Shown here piece after piece: positions 1 through 12,263 of a DNA stretch of 64,000 nucleotides. The stretch comes from Yersinia massiliensis (lineage in GTDB: Bacteria; Pseudomonadota; Gammaproteobacteria; Enterobacterales; Enterobacteriaceae): positions 4,836,001 through 4,900,000 of the forward strand of contig NZ_CP028487.1 of assembly GCF_003048255.1 (NCBI RefSeq), written 5' to 3'. The position numbers and the translations under genes were made by a program. Positions within the stretch are counted from its first letter, which is position 1. The number at the start of each line of letters is the position of its first letter. The notes beneath the pieces were generated by a model. It searched no databases, was not told the DNA's origin, and saw only the letters and a program-made list of their open reading frames with translations.

Positions 1-899
1 CCGTCTTCCAAGAGTGATAACACTTCAATTGAGGCGGCAACGATAGCGGGGGCTAATGAGTTGGAGAACAAGTAAGGCCGTGAACGCTGGCGCAACCATT
101 CAACCACTTCTTTACGGCCAGCCGTGTAACCACCAGATGCCCCGCCGAGCGCCTTACCCAAGGTGCCAGTGATAATATCAACGCGATCCATCACTTCGCA
201 GTACTCATGCGTCCCACGCCCATTGGCTCCGACAAAACCCACAGCGTGGGAATCATCCACCATGACTAATGCTTGATATTCATCCGCCAAATCACAAACG
301 CCTTTCAGATTGGCGATCACCCCATCCATCGAGAACACGCCGTCAGTGGCAATCATAATATGACGTGCACCCTCGGCCTTGGCTTGTTTTAGCTGCGCTT
401 CTAGCTCGCTCATATCGTTGTTGGCATAACGGTAACGTTTAGCTTTACATAACCGCACGCCATCAATGATGGAGGCATGATTCAGCGCATCCGAGATAAT
501 GGCATCTTCTGGCCCGAGCAAGGTTTCAAACAAACCGCCGTTCGCATCAAAGCAAGAGGAGTAGAGAATGGCATCTTCCATTCCTAGAAAACTGGCGAGC
601 TTCTGCTCTAAGTCTTTGTGAGCATCTTGCGTACCACAGATAAAACGCACCGATGCCATACCAAAGCCATGTGTATCCATACCTTTTTTAGCTGCGGCGA
701 TCAGTCGCGGGTGATTTGCCAGGCCCAAATAGTTATTGGCGCAAAAATTAATGACGCGGTTCCCATCAGCAACAGAAATATCAGCTTGCTGAGCGGAAGT
801 GATAATCCGTTCGTTTTTATATAACCCTTCAGCACGGGTAGTTTTGAGTTGTTGTTCGAGTTGCTGATAAAACGGGTTTCTTTCAGAAGGCAGGGACAT
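1..899 (-). CDS. kbl: 2-amino-3-ketobutyrate CoA ligase, 3' end cut by window
   Basis: This PLP enzyme cleaves 2-amino-3-ketobutyrate with CoA to glycine and acetyl-CoA, the second step of threonine degradation after threonine dehydrogenase. The first 299 residues are in the window; the family is about 398 long, so the C-terminal quarter lies to the left. The start is the ATG at 897-899, giving [18 protein letters not shown]. Visible family landmarks are the VDDSHAVGF segment and the PLP-lysine motif GTLGKALGG. It is transcribed away from hldD, as in E. coli, where tdh follows. The divergent gap 900-1141 must hold promoters for both directions. Confidence 0.96.
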   Translation of the reverse strand, partial: MSLPSERNPFYQQLEQQLKTTRAEGLYKNERIITSAQQADISVADGNRVINFCANNYLGLANHPRLIAAAKKGMDTHGFGMASVRFICGTQDAHKDLEQKLASFLGMEDAILYSSCFDANGGLFETLLGPEDAIISDALNHASIIDGVRLCKAKRYRYANNDMSELEAQLKQAKAEGARHIMIATDGVFSMDGVIANLKGVCDLADEYQALVMVDDSHAVGFVGANGRGTHEYCEVMDRVDIITGTLGKALGGASGGYTAGRKEVVEWLRQRSRPYLFSNSLAPAIVAASIEVLSLLED

Positions 900-1141
900 G
901 CAGTTATCTCCAGAATGGCGGTTTCGCCTTACATTTTACTGTCTGACACGTGAACTGACGAGTAACCTTGGCTTATATTGCAAAAAATGCAGCACATATC
1001 ACGGTGAACAATCCTAAAGCAGCACAGAAAGCGAGAGATTAACCCCTTCCGGCTGTGCGCTACCCGATGAAATGTTATGATATTGCCAACTAGCGTGTCG
1101 GGTATTGTGCCCGACCAAGAAGATTGACAAGGGTGAACCTG

Positions 1142-2074
1142 ATGATCATCGTCACTGGCGGCGCCGGCTTCATTGGCAGCAACATTGTTAAGGCACTGAA
1201 TAATATCGGCTATAAGGATATTTTAGTCGTAGATAACCTGAAAGACGGCACTAAATTCGTCAATCTGGTAGATCTGGATATCGCTGATTACATGGATAAA
1301 GAAGATTTTGTTGCCAGTATTGTTGCCGGCGACGACATGGGCGATATTGATGCGATTTTCCACGAAGGTGCTTGCTCTTCCACCACCGAGTGGGATGGCA
1401 AGTACATGATGGATAACAACTATCAGTATTCAAAAGATATCCTACACTTCTGTCTGGATCGCGGTATTCCGTTCTTGTACGCCTCTTCTGCTGCCACTTA
1501 CGGTGGGCGTACAGATAATTTCATCGAAGATCGCCAGTACGAGCAACCGCTTAACGTTTATGGCTATTCCAAATTCTTGTTCGATCAGTATGTACGCGAG
1601 ATCCTACCGCAAGCTGATTCCCAAATTTGTGGATTCCGTTATTTCAACGTTTATGGCCCACGTGAAGGCCACAAAGGCAGCATGGCGAGCGTCGCTTTCC
1701 ATCTGAATAACCAGATCAATGCCGGAGAAAGACCAAAGTTGTTCTCTGGTAGCGAAAACTTCAAACGTGACTTCATCTATGTGGGTGATGTGGCTGACGT
1801 TAATCTGTGGTTCTGGCAAAACGGTGTATCCGGCATTTTCAACTGCGGTACGGGTCGCGCTGAATCATTCCAAGCTGTCGCCGATGCCGTGGTTGATTTC
1901 CACCAAAGTGGGCCAGTGGAATATATTGAATTCCCAGAGAAACTGAAGGGCCGCTATCAGGCATACACGCAAGCCGATCTGACTAATTTGCGTGCTGCCG
2001 GTTATGACAAGCCATTCAAAACTGTCGCTGAAGGCGTCAAAGAATATCTGGCGTGGCTTAACCGCTCAATCTAA
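1142..2074 (+). CDS. hldD: ADP-L-glycero-D-manno-heptose 6-epimerase
   Basis: HldD epimerises ADP-D-glycero-D-manno-heptose to the L-glycero form used by the LPS inner-core heptosyltransferases. It is a cytosolic NADP-dependent short-chain dehydrogenase. The Rossmann motif GGAGFIGSN lies at residues 6-14, and the catalytic Tyr-x3-Lys pair is in VYGYSKF near residue 140. Starting at ATG 1142 gives 310 residues, the usual family length; a longer in-frame start at 1124 would add six residues with no family support. waaF follows 30 bases downstream, so the heptose supply and transfer genes form one operon. Confidence 0.97.
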   Translation: MIIVTGGAGFIGSNIVKALNNIGYKDILVVDNLKDGTKFVNLVDLDIADYMDKEDFVASIVAGDDMGDIDAIFHEGACSSTTEWDGKYMMDNNYQYSKDILHFCLDRGIPFLYASSAATYGGRTDNFIEDRQYEQPLNVYGYSKFLFDQYVREILPQADSQICGFRYFNVYGPREGHKGSMASVAFHLNNQINAGERPKLFSGSENFKRDFIYVGDVADVNLWFWQNGVSGIFNCGTGRAESFQAVADAVVDFHQSGPVEYIEFPEKLKGRYQAYTQADLTNLRAAGYDKPFKTVAEGVKEYLAWLNRSI

Positions 2075-2104
2075 ATTATTTGCTGCAAGGAATTGATAAA
2101 CGGT

Positions 2105-3169
2105 ATGAAAATACTGGTCATCGGCCCTTCTTGGGTTGGCGATATGATGATGTCGCAAAGTCTTTACCGCACCCTGAAGGCCGAATATCCGGCAGCCGTT
2201 ATTGATGTGATGGCACCCGCGTGGTGCCGTCCGCTTTTGGCTCGAATGCCGGAAGTGCGGCACGCAATCCCCATGCCACTAGGACACGGGTCTTTTGCTT
2301 TTGATGAGCGTCGACGCTTGGGCTTGGCCTTACGTGAATCAGGTTATGACCGTGCTTACGTGCTACCAAATTCATTTAAATCAGCCCTGATACCTTATTT
2401 TTCAGGGATTAAGCATCGTATTGGCTGGCGTGGCGAGATGCGCTATTTCTTGCTCAATGATATGCGAATACTGGATAAAGAAGCCTTCCCAATGATGGTT
2501 CAGCGCTATGTTGCGTTGGCCTACGATAAAGAGCGAATTCATTCGGCGGCCGATTTACCGCAGCCGCTACTGTGGCCCCAGTTGCAGGTTCACGATGACG
2601 AAATCTTAGAAATTACAAAGTCATATAAGCTTAGCGATAACCGCCCGATTATTGGTTTTTGCCCCGGCGCTGAATTTGGCCCAGCAAAACGCTGGCCACA
2701 CTATCACTATGCTACGTTGGCGCAGAAACTGATTGATGCGGGTTATCAGGTTATCTTGCTTGGCTCGGCGAAAGATAATGAAGCCGGTGAAGAGATTCGT
2801 CAGGCTCTGGGTGAAGATTCCCGTGAATATTGCCTCAATCTGGCAGGCCAAACGTCACTGGAACAGGCGGTGGTACTGATTGCCGCTTGCTGTGCTGTCG
2901 TCAGTAACGATTCAGGCCTAATGCATGTTGCCGCAGCCTTAAATAAGCCTTTGGTGGCCTTGTATGGCCCAAGCAGCCCAGATTTTACCCCGCCGCTGTC
3001 TGACAAAGCGACCGTCATTCGCCTGATTACTGGCTACCATAAAGTGCGCAAAGGCGATAGCGCTCAGGGCTATCATCAGAGTTTGATTGATATCCAGCCA
3101 GAGCAAGTTATGGATGCCCTTGAAAAACAGCTTGCTGCGCAAAAATGCTCAGCCAAAGAGGAAGATTAA
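2105..3169 (+). CDS. waaF: ADP-heptose:LPS heptosyltransferase II
   Basis: WaaF (RfaF) adds the second L,D-heptose to the LPS inner core at the inner face of the cytoplasmic membrane. It is a GT9-family protein of 354 residues from ATG 2105 (MKILVIGPSWVGDMMMSQ); the upstream in-frame start adds only MING. Family landmarks are the N-terminal SWVGDMMM loop, the FCPGAEFGPAKRWP donor-site segment and the VSNDSGLMHVAAAL motif. The stop overlaps the waaC start by one base (TAATG), which implies translational coupling. Confidence 0.97.
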   Translation: MKILVIGPSWVGDMMMSQSLYRTLKAEYPAAVIDVMAPAWCRPLLARMPEVRHAIPMPLGHGSFAFDERRRLGLALRESGYDRAYVLPNSFKSALIPYFSGIKHRIGWRGEMRYFLLNDMRILDKEAFPMMVQRYVALAYDKERIHSAADLPQPLLWPQLQVHDDEILEITKSYKLSDNRPIIGFCPGAEFGPAKRWPHYHYATLAQKLIDAGYQVILLGSAKDNEAGEEIRQALGEDSREYCLNLAGQTSLEQAVVLIAACCAVVSNDSGLMHVAAALNKPLVALYGPSSPDFTPPLSDKATVIRLITGYHKVRKGDSAQGYHQSLIDIQPEQVMDALEKQLAAQKCSAKEED

Positions 3170-4134
3170 TGCACGTATTAATCGTTAAAACCTCTTCCAT
3201 GGGCGACGTTTTACATACGCTTCCGGCGCTGACAGATGCGATGCATGCAATACCAGATATTCGCTTTGATTGGGTGGTCGAAGAGGGGTTCAGCCAAGTC
3301 CCGGCTTGGCATCCTGCGGTAGATAAAGTCATTCCAGTGGCTATCCGGCGTTGGCGCAAAAATTGGTTTGGTGCCGACACGCGCCAAGAACGCTGTGATT
3401 TTAAGCGTGTCGTGCAACAGCGGAGTTATGACCTGGTGATTGATGCGCAGGGCCTCATTAAAAGTGCCGCACTCATTACCCGCATCGCCAAAGGCGTCAA
3501 GCATGGTCCTGATTGCAAAAGTGCGCGAGAACCATTTGCCAGTTGGTTTTATAACTGCCGACATGAAATCGACACTAAGCAACATGCGGTTGAACGCACA
3601 CGTCAGCTATTCGCCAAAAGTCTGGGTTATGACAAACCCGAAAGCTATGGTGACTATGCTATCGCGCCACGTTTTTTAAGTCAGTTGCCCGCCGATGCTG
3701 GTCAGTATTTGGTTTTCTTGCATGCAACAACCCGTGACAGTAAACACTGGCCTGAGAGCCGTTGGCTGCAATTGATTGAGCAGGTCGCCGCGACGGGGTT
3801 AAAAATCAAATTACCTTGGGGCGCAGAGCATGAGTACCAACGTGCTTTACGGCTAGCGGAGCATTTTCCTCATGTTGAGGTATTGCCTAAGCTCAGCCTC
3901 CAACAAGTGGCAGAGGTTCTAGCCGGTGCAAAAGCCGTAGTATCTGTTGATACGGGCCTAAGCCATCTTACTGCCGCATTGAATCGCCCCAATATCACGT
4001 TGTACGGTCCCACCGACCCAGGTTTAATTGGGGGTTACGGTGAAAACCAGATTGCCGTTATTTCCGAGCAAAAAAGTATGGATACTATTACAGCTGAAAC
4101 CATTATGGCGCGATTAGAAGCATTGATTTCATAA
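3169..4134 (+). CDS. waaC: LPS heptosyltransferase I
   Basis: WaaC (RfaC) transfers the first L,D-heptose onto Kdo of the LPS core. It is a GT9 protein of 321 residues. The start MHVLIVKTSSMGDVLHTLP at 3169 matches the family start and overlaps the waaF stop. The VSVDTGLSHLTAAL segment is the GT9 donor-binding motif. It is the last gene of the hldD-waaF-waaC operon. The outer-core and ligase genes that follow waaC in E. coli are absent; a gene-free 550-base gap separates it from waaA. An imperfect hairpin at 4209-4233 could end the operon. Confidence 0.97.
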   Translation: MHVLIVKTSSMGDVLHTLPALTDAMHAIPDIRFDWVVEEGFSQVPAWHPAVDKVIPVAIRRWRKNWFGADTRQERCDFKRVVQQRSYDLVIDAQGLIKSAALITRIAKGVKHGPDCKSAREPFASWFYNCRHEIDTKQHAVERTRQLFAKSLGYDKPESYGDYAIAPRFLSQLPADAGQYLVFLHATTRDSKHWPESRWLQLIEQVAATGLKIKLPWGAEHEYQRALRLAEHFPHVEVLPKLSLQQVAEVLAGAKAVVSVDTGLSHLTAALNRPNITLYGPTDPGLIGGYGENQIAVISEQKSMDTITAETIMARLEALIS

Positions 4135-4688
4135 ACAATAATGTGTTAATCCCGCAGTGATTGGTCGGTTAAATTTTCGCCGCCAAGCGTTTATTCTTTA
4201 ATAACAATCGGCTCTGGTAATTATCAGAGTCGGCGGTTATTGATTTTACTATTGTTAAGCACTGCTAATTAATTTTATAGATAATTAAGGGGATTATATA
4301 ACTCAGGTTTTGTTAATAATCCATATTGATTTATCTACTTAAGTCATTCATGACGAAATAGCATACCAACAAAACTCAAATTGGAACGATAAATAATAAC
4401 TCGCTGAATAAAGGATTAAAATCAGGTAAAAGCACCATGGATAAATGGAGTGATAGCATCTATAGCCAAATATCTAACAGCCTAAGGATGGAAATGAAAC
4501 CCATTCTCAATTTTGAATAGATGAAATCCATTTTACCGCTTTCGTTTACTCATAATGTTCAGAATATATATTCTTTTTTATGAATAACCTGTCTCTATTC
4601 AGGCAATCTTCGGTGTCCCGCTGAAAAGAGCCTTTCTTGCACAAATATGGTATTATTCTTAGTAATCCATATAAATGAAATTGATAGA
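4135..4688. other. AT-rich spacer between waaC and waaA
   Basis: No convincing gene is visible in this 550-base spacer. It holds an imperfect hairpin at 4209-4233 followed by a T-rich stretch, a possible terminator of the hldD operon, and then low-GC sequence with many stops in all frames. A 27-codon frame at 4438 has no recognisable product. The promoter for waaA should lie near its right end but I could not pick one with proper spacing. In E. coli this position carries the outer-core LPS genes. Confidence 0.5.
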
Positions 4689-5965
4689 ATGTTGCTGCGC
4701 TTATATCAGGTACTGCTCTACCTTATTCAACCTTTGATTTGGTTACGATTGCTGTTACGTAGCCGTAAAGCCCCCGCTTATCGTAAGCGCTGGGGTGAAC
4801 GTTATGGTTTCTGTGCCGGTAAAGTGGTTGCTGGCGGTATCATGCTGCATTCCGTTTCAGTCGGTGAAACCTTAGCCGCTATCCCATTAGTCAGGGCATT
4901 ACGTCACCGCTACCCATCGTTACCTATCACCGTCACGACCATGACCCCCACTGGGTCTGAGCGCGTCCAGTCAGCGTTTGGTAAAGATGTTCATCACGTT
5001 TATCTGCCTTATGATCTCCCCGGTTCTGTCAATCGCTTCTTGGATCAGGTCAACCCAAAGCTGGTGATCATCATGGAAACAGAGCTGTGGCCAAACCTGA
5101 TCAATGCCCTTTATCGCCGCAAGATACCACTGGTGATTGCGAATGCGCGCCTCTCCGCTCGTTCTGCTACTGGCTACAAAAAGATCGGCAGCTTTATGCG
5201 CAATATGCTGCAACGTATCACATTGATCGCCGCACAAAATAAAGAAGATGGGGATCGTTTCATTGAGTTGGGCCTCAAACGCTCACAACTGACGGTAACG
5301 GGTAGCCTAAAGTTTGATATTTCTGTCACCCCTGAACTAGCCGCCAGAGCAGTCACATTACGCAGCCAATGGGCAGCACACCGCCCGGTGTGGATTGCAA
5401 CCAGTACCCATGATGGCGAAGAAACCATTTTGCTAGAGGCTCATCGGCAATTATTGGTGCATTTCCCAACCTTACTGCTGATTCTGGTGCCACGTCATCC
5501 CGAACGTTTTCCAAAAGCGGTCGAACTGACGCAAAAAGCAGGGTTGAGTTACACCTTACGCAGCAAAGGCGAGATTCCTTCAGCCAGTACACAAGTGGTG
5601 ATAGGCGATACCATGGGTGAACTCATGCTCTTGTACGGAATCGCAGATTTAGCCTTTGTTGGCGGTAGCTTAGTTGAGCGTGGTGGTCATAATCCACTGG
5701 AAGCAGCCGCACATGCGATACCCGTGCTAATGGGGCCACATACGTTTAACTTTAAAGACATCTGTGCCAAGCTGGAACAGGCCGAAGGCCTGATTACCGT
5801 CACCGACACTTCATCGCTGGTGAAAGAGATAACCCTGCTGCTGACAGATGAAGATTGCCGCCTCTATTATGGCCGCCATGCGGTTGATGTGCTGCATGAA
5901 AATCAGGGCGCCCTACAACGGCTTTTACATTTGCTGGAGCCTTATCTACCGCAACGGAGCCACTA

Positions 5966-5966
<1 letters not shown>
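4689..5966 (+). CDS. waaA: Kdo transferase (lipid A Kdo transferase)
   Basis: WaaA (KdtA) attaches Kdo from CMP-Kdo to the lipid A precursor, the committed step of core assembly, at the inner membrane. It is a GT30 protein of 425 residues from ATG 4689 ([19 protein letters not shown]), the same length as E. coli WaaA. The N-terminal hydrophobic anchor, the [10 protein letters not shown] segment with its catalytic glutamate, and the C-terminal [14 protein letters not shown] donor motif are visible. The longer in-frame start at 4647 is unsupported. The stop overlaps the waaE start by one base. Confidence 0.97.
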
Positions 5967-7224
<1,258 letters not shown>

Positions 7225-7260
7225 TTTCAGTTAACTTTCATCGCTATTATTGGATGGAAA

Positions 7261-8070
7261 TCAATGCTGGCAGTGGCGACAGAAGAACGTACTGCGCTGC
7301 CCATGTTTCGCTATTTCAATCAGTTGCCCACAATGGCGGCATGGCGCTCCTGCTCGCCCATACACCTGCAATTCTTGCGCAAAATAGCCTGGTTTGCCGT
7401 CCGACTGTAAAAAGTCGCGCAATGTCGTGCCACCCTGCTCGATAGAATGCAATAACACCGCCTTTATCGTAGCGACCAATCGCGCGATTTCAGCCTGTAT
7501 CAATGAACCGGCGGCACGATCAGGTAAAATACCGGCAGCAAATAAAGATTCGCTGGCGTAAATATTGCCGACCCCGACCACAACTTTGTTATCCATCACC
7601 CACTGCTTGATCACCGTGCGTTTATTGCGTGATTTTTCAAACAAATACTCAGCCGTAAAATCATCACTCAGTGGCTCTGGCCCTAAATGCGCGAGCACAT
7701 TGCTGGTTTCAAGGTCTTTTGCCCATAACCAAGCGCCAAAACGGCGTGGATCGGTATAACGCAGTATTTTGCCATTGCTGATCACCAAATCGACGTGATC
7801 ATGTTTTTCTGCTTCAGATTCTTCAGACAAAATACGCAAGCTGCCTGACATCCCCAAATGCACGATAATCCAGCCCGTAGGTAGCTCTAGCAATAAATAC
7901 TTTGCCCGACGCTGCACACTCAACACCGGTTGATCACTGAGTGCCAAAATTTCATCGGACACCGGCCAACGTAAGCGCGCGTTTCTGACCACTGCATACA
8001 AAATCGTCTGGCCGACAAGATAAGGTTCGATCCCGCGTCGGCTGGTTTCAACTTCTGGTAATTCAGGCAT
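7261..8070 (-). CDS. mutM: Formamidopyrimidine-DNA glycosylase
   Basis: MutM (Fpg) removes 8-oxoguanine and ring-opened purines and nicks the abasic site by beta,delta-elimination. It has 269 residues. The mature N-terminus [12 protein letters not shown] carries the catalytic proline and Glu-3; the conserved lysine is in [10 protein letters not shown]. The zinc finger at the C-terminus is intact: CRHCGQLIE followed by FFCRHCQH. A strong hairpin at 8110-8137 separates it from rpmG, so part of its transcription may come from readthrough of the ribosomal-protein operon. Confidence 0.97.
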   Translation of the reverse strand: MPELPEVETSRRGIEPYLVGQTILYAVVRNARLRWPVSDEILALSDQPVLSVQRRAKYLLLELPTGWIIVHLGMSGSLRILSEESEAEKHDHVDLVISNGKILRYTDPRRFGAWLWAKDLETSNVLAHLGPEPLSDDFTAEYLFEKSRNKRTVIKQWVMDNKVVVGVGNIYASESLFAAGILPDRAAGSLIQAEIARLVATIKAVLLHSIEQGGTTLRDFLQSDGKPGYFAQELQVYGRAGAPCRHCGQLIEIAKHGQRSTFFCRHCQH

Positions 8071-8109
8071 GTCACCTCCCTAAACGTATCTCACTGGACT
8101 TTATATAAT

Positions 8110-8137
8110 AAAAAACCCAGCCGAAGCTGGGTTTTCT
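8110..8137 (-). terminator. Hairpin terminator after rpmG
   Basis: The arms aacccagc and gctgggtt flank a cgaa tetraloop, with T-runs on both strands, so it can stop transcription in either direction. Read on the minus strand it lies 20 bases after the rpmG stop and before the mutM start, separating ribosomal-protein from repair-gene expression. Confidence 0.85.
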
Positions 8138-8156
8138 TAATCCACCAAAATTAAAA

Positions 8157-8327
<171 letters not shown>

Positions 8328-8335
8328 TCAGTTCC

Positions 8336-8593
<258 letters not shown>

Positions 8594-8762
8594 TCAGCTC
8601 GAGCTTCGTATAGGATTTGGCCGCCTCGTCAGGCTTTAGAGCCCATCTCAGCAAATTCACTGAGAAGACTCACTGTCATCAGGTCAGAAACCCCTGTCAC
8701 CAGGTTATAAACCTGCTGAGATAGGCTCTTCACGCCAAACCCAAGATTCTCAAAGGTGGCGT

Positions 8763-8791
8763 AGTATACGCTCTGAAGCGTAAGTGCTCAA
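8763..8791 (-). promoter_or_regulatory. Sigma-70 promoter of rpmB-rpmG
   Basis: On the minus strand TTGAGC (8786-8791) and TATACT (8763-8768) are separated by exactly 17 bases, close to the -35/-10 consensus. The start of transcription would fall near 8756, giving a leader of about 180 bases before the rpmB ATG. Confidence 0.7.
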
Positions 8792-8835
8792 GTCCCGAAC
8801 AGCTAAAGATCCTAAAAGGATCAATTATTATTTCA

Positions 8836-9504
8836 CTAAAGCCATCCGCGTTCAGCAAATGAGACACATTCACCTCGGCCTACCACTAAATGATCGAGCA
8901 CCCGAATGTCTAATAATGAACAGGCTTTAATCACCTGCGTTGTCATTAAACGGTCAGCTTGGCTCGGTTCAGCCATGCCGGAGGGGTGATTATGCGCCAG
9001 AATCAGCGCGGCGGCATTCACCTTCAGCGCTTCACGCACAATTTCCCTCGGATGGACCTCAACGCTGTTGATGGTACCAGTAAACATCTCTTCATGGCGA
9101 ATAACACGATGCTGATTATCCAAAAACATCACTAAAAAAATCTCTCGTTCACGGTGAGAAAGAATATTTTGCAGAAATTTTTGCGTAACCTCGGGATTAA
9201 GCAGGACACTTTCTTGCATTAAGTGTGAGGAAAAGCAGCGACTGGCCAGTTCACCTATCGCCTGAATCTGGCTGTACTTCGATGTCCCTACCCCTTTATG
9301 TGCGCATAACGTCTTATAATCGGCCGATATCAGCCCGTGAAGAGAACCAAAAGCTTCAATCAGACTTTCAGCCATTTTCATGACATGCATACCTGGGATA
9401 CCTGTGCGCAGAAAAAGCGCAAGTAATTCGGCATCTGACAACACGGCAGCGCCGTATTTAAGTAATTTTTCTCTTGGCGCAAGCTGCCCATTCCACTCAT
9501 CCAT
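8836..9504 (-). CDS. radC: RadC family JAMM-domain protein
   Basis: RadC (also called YicR) is a conserved protein with a UPF0758/MPN+ fold; its historical link to DNA repair is not well supported. From ATG 9504 ([15 protein letters not shown]) it has 222 residues, the length I recall for Yersinia orthologues; an in-frame extension to 9585 adds 27 residues of doubtful value. An N-terminal helix-hairpin-helix region (about 40-75) is followed by the JAMM metal site: EVHPREIV, then HNHPSG and a downstream aspartate in SQAD. Confidence 0.93.
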   Translation of the reverse strand: MDEWNGQLAPREKLLKYGAAVLSDAELLALFLRTGIPGMHVMKMAESLIEAFGSLHGLISADYKTLCAHKGVGTSKYSQIQAIGELASRCFSSHLMQESVLLNPEVTQKFLQNILSHREREIFLVMFLDNQHRVIRHEEMFTGTINSVEVHPREIVREALKVNAAALILAHNHPSGMAEPSQADRLMTTQVIKACSLLDIRVLDHLVVGRGECVSFAERGWL

Positions 9505-9700
9505 TCCTTGGCTCCACTCATCCCTAAATCTTGCAAGCAGCATGACAGAAGGCTTTATGTCACGCGACATCGTCATGAAGAGCATGCGTAACGTCTCGCA
9601 AATTTGATGATTGGTGGCATCAGGAGATGCCCTGATAGCTATTCTGCTCGGCGATTATGCTAAAATATCGGCTCTTAGGGCTTTCATACGGACAATCATG

Positions 9701-10930
9701 ATGACGGGACTTTCCGGCAAACATCTCTCCGGCAAGAAGATTGTGCTCGGGATTAGCGGAGGTATAGCCGCCTATAAATCACCAGAGCTAGTACGTCGCT
9801 TGCGCGATAGAGGTGCAGATGTACGTGTGGTGATGACCGCCGCTGCGAAGGCATTTATTACGCCCCTCACATTGCAGGCTGTCTCGGGTTATCCCGTCTC
9901 TGATGATTTACTCGACCCTGCGGCTGAAGCCGCGATGGGCCATATTGAACTGGGTAAATGGGCTGATTTGGTGATTATGGCTCCTGCCACCGCCGATTTA
10001 TTGGCCAGAGTGGCTGCAGGTATGGCGAATGACCTACTGACGACGCTCTGCTTGGCAACAGCGGCACCGGTTGCAGCGGTCCCCGCCATGAACCAACAAA
10101 TGTACCGCGCAGTAGCGACCCAAGCGAATTTGCAAACGCTCGCCAATCGCGGAGTGCTTTTGTGGGGGCCAGACAGTGGTAGCCAAGCTTGCGGTGATGT
10201 TGGGCCAGGAAGAATGCTAGACCCGTTGGAAATCGTCGAATTAGCGCATGATTATTTTTCTGCGAAACAAGACCTGCAACATTTGAGTGTCATGATTACT
10301 GCCGGTCCAACACGTGAAGCACTTGATCCTGTGCGCTTTATCAGCAATCAAAGTTCAGGCAAGATGGGGTTCGCCATCGCTCAAGCAGCCGCCGCTCGAG
10401 GGGCGAAAGTTACGCTGGTTGCCGGGCCGGTTAATCTCCCAACGCCCGCAGGTGTGGATAGAATTGATGTCGTCAGTGCGCTTGAAATGCAGCAAACCGT
10501 TCAGAATTTGGCCGCTCAGCAGAATATTTTTATTTCTTGTGCCGCTGTAGCGGATTACCGCGCCGTACATGTTTCTGACGAGAAGATAAAAAAGCAGGGC
10601 GACGAAATTACCCTTAAGTTAGTGAAAAACCCTGATATTGTCGCAGGGGTGGCTTCGATGGCGAAAAACCGTCCATTTGTTGTAGGATTTGCGGCTGAAA
10701 CCCAGAATGTGGAAGAATACGCGCGACAAAAACTGGCGCGAAAGAACCTGGATCTTATTTGCGCTAATGATGTATCGCTCGCAGAGCATGGTTTTAACAG
10801 TGACACCAATGCCTTGCACCTTTTTTGGCCGACTGGAGAGAAACGTTTACCGCTCAGCGATAAACACTTGCTCAGTCAGCATTTAATAGACGAGATTGTC
10901 AGCCGTTATGATGAAAAAAATCGACATTAA
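9701..10930 (+). CDS. coaBC: Bifunctional phosphopantothenoylcysteine decarboxylase/synthetase
   Basis: CoaBC (Dfp) makes phosphopantothenoylcysteine (CoaB) and decarboxylates it to phosphopantetheine (CoaC). Starting at ATG 9701 it has 409 residues. The N-terminal FMN-binding CoaC half shows ISGGIAAYK, the catalytic histidine in [10 protein letters not shown], the PAMN motif and the [10 protein letters not shown] substrate-clamp motif. The C-terminal CoaB half begins near [16 protein letters not shown] and has the dimer-interface lysines in KIKK. Its 3' end overlaps the dut start. Longer in-frame starts back to 9611 lie in the radC-coaBC promoter gap. Confidence 0.96.
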   Translation: MTGLSGKHLSGKKIVLGISGGIAAYKSPELVRRLRDRGADVRVVMTAAAKAFITPLTLQAVSGYPVSDDLLDPAAEAAMGHIELGKWADLVIMAPATADLLARVAAGMANDLLTTLCLATAAPVAAVPAMNQQMYRAVATQANLQTLANRGVLLWGPDSGSQACGDVGPGRMLDPLEIVELAHDYFSAKQDLQHLSVMITAGPTREALDPVRFISNQSSGKMGFAIAQAAAARGAKVTLVAGPVNLPTPAGVDRIDVVSALEMQQTVQNLAAQQNIFISCAAVADYRAVHVSDEKIKKQGDEITLKLVKNPDIVAGVASMAKNRPFVVGFAAETQNVEEYARQKLARKNLDLICANDVSLAEHGFNSDTNALHLFWPTGEKRLPLSDKHLLSQHLIDEIVSRYDEKNRH

Positions 10931-11366
10931 AATTCTGGACCCACGTGTTGGCAATGAATTTCCTTTACCAACGTATGCAACCGAAGGTTCTGCTGGGCTG
11001 GATTTACGTGCCTGTTTAGACGAGGCCGTTGATCTATTACCAGGTCAAACCACCTTGCTGCCGACAGGTTTAGCGATACATATTGGTGACAATGCACTGG
11101 CCGCAGTTATTTTGCCTCGCTCTGGGTTAGGGCATAAGCATGGTGTCGTACTGGGTAATCTGGTTGGCTTGATTGACTCTGATTACCAAGGGCAGTTAAT
11201 GGTGTCCGTATGGAACCGTGGTCAACAGCCTTTCACTATCGAACCCGGCGAACGTATTGCACAAATGGTGTTTGTACCGGTAGTGCAAGCAGAATTCAAT
11301 CTGGTTGAAGATTTTGACCTGAGTGAACGTGGTACTGGTGGTTTTGGTCATTCTGGACGCCAATAA
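10908..11366 (+). CDS. dut: dUTP diphosphatase
   Basis: Dut hydrolyses dUTP to dUMP and PPi, keeping uracil out of DNA and supplying thymidylate synthesis. It is a trimeric enzyme of 152 residues from ATG 10908 ([18 protein letters not shown]); the next ATG gives 151. The family motifs are all present: [19 protein letters not shown] with the catalytic aspartate, and the C-terminal GTGGFGHSG arm that closes over the active site. The start overlaps the last 23 bases of coaBC. Confidence 0.97.
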   Translation: MMKKIDIKILDPRVGNEFPLPTYATEGSAGLDLRACLDEAVDLLPGQTTLLPTGLAIHIGDNALAAVILPRSGLGHKHGVVLGNLVGLIDSDYQGQLMVSVWNRGQQPFTIEPGERIAQMVFVPVVQAEFNLVEDFDLSERGTGGFGHSGRQ

Positions 11367-11487
11367 CCTCCCCCAGACCTTGATACCGTAAAAAAGCTAT
11401 CACATAAGCCACCGGGGTTGGGTATCCCCTGTGGCCGGTATTTGGGTTTTTGTTATTAAGTTATTTTTAGCAAGGGTCTACTCGGAC

Positions 11488-12084
11488 ATGGCAGAAAAAG
11501 AAAATACGAAAAGGAACAGGCGCGAGGAAATTTTGCAGGCTTTAGCGCAAATGCTGGAATCCAGCGATGGCAGCCAACGCATAACGACCGCCAAACTCGC
11601 CGCCACTGTGGGGGTGTCAGAAGCGGCTCTTTATCGTCACTTCCCCAGTAAAACGAGGATGTTTGATAGCCTGATCGAGTTCATCGAAGATAGTTTGATG
11701 TCCCGCATAAATTTGATTCTGCAAGATGAAAAAGAGACGTTCAATCGTCTCCGGTTGATCCTTTTGTTGATATTAGGGTTTGCCGAACGTAATCCAGGAC
11801 TCACTCGGATTATGACTGGGCACGCATTAATGTTTGAGCAAGATCGCTTGCAAGGCCGAATCAACCAGTTGTTTGAGCGTATTGAAGTTCAACTTCGTCA
11901 GGTGCTGCGTGAGAAAAAACTGCGTGATGGGCAAGGCTTTATCCATGATGAGGCTTTACTGGCAACGCAGCTGTTGGCATTTTGTGAAGGGATGCTGTCG
12001 CGTTTTGTTCGCTCTGAATTCCGTTATAGACCGACACAAGAGTTCGATGCACGCTGGCCGCTGATTGTGGCTCAATTGCAGTAA
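11488..12084 (+). CDS. slmA: Nucleoid occlusion factor SlmA
   Basis: SlmA is a TetR-family DNA-binding protein that blocks FtsZ-ring assembly over the nucleoid. From ATG 11488 ([19 protein letters not shown]) it has 198 residues, as in E. coli. The helix-turn-helix is [20 protein letters not shown] near residues 32-51. A GC-rich imperfect hairpin at 11408-11435 between dut and slmA may attenuate readthrough. A 15-base degenerate repeat begins in its last codons. In E. coli the next gene is pyrE; here a pectate lyase gene follows on the other strand. Confidence 0.96.
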   Translation: MAEKENTKRNRREEILQALAQMLESSDGSQRITTAKLAATVGVSEAALYRHFPSKTRMFDSLIEFIEDSLMSRINLILQDEKETFNRLRLILLLILGFAERNPGLTRIMTGHALMFEQDRLQGRINQLFERIEVQLRQVLREKKLRDGQGFIHDEALLATQLLAFCEGMLSRFVRSEFRYRPTQEFDARWPLIVAQLQ

Positions 12085-12130
12085 TTTTGATTACAGTAAC
12101 TTTGATTGCTGTAACTTCGATTGCAGAAAC
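12071..12130 (+). repeat. Degenerate 15-bp tandem repeat at slmA 3' end
   Basis: Four adjacent 15-base units can be aligned: ctcaattgcagtaat, tttgattacagtaac, tttgattgctgtaac and ttcgattgcagaaac. The first contains the final slmA codons and stop; the other three follow directly. The core is gattgcagtaac with two or three differences per copy. Confidence 0.7.
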
Positions 12131-12263
12131 TCAGTTGCAAATCGTATTCAAGATGGGGGCAAAAATGAGCCCCCGAAGGGAAAAGCGCCGAGCAGAGAGA
12201 CCCTGGGAAGCCGTTGCTCGACACTTTTACCAGCAGTGACCCCAGCACGGGCCACTGTTGGGT

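Noticed and set aside
3211..3585. 124-codon open frame on the minus strand inside waaC
   Set aside because: It is the antisense shadow of a well-supported glycosyltransferase gene, with no ribosome-binding site or family resemblance.
12155..12174. gggggc/gccccc hairpin after slmA as a terminator
   Set aside because: It can fold but has no T-run on either strand, so I did not list it as an intrinsic terminator.
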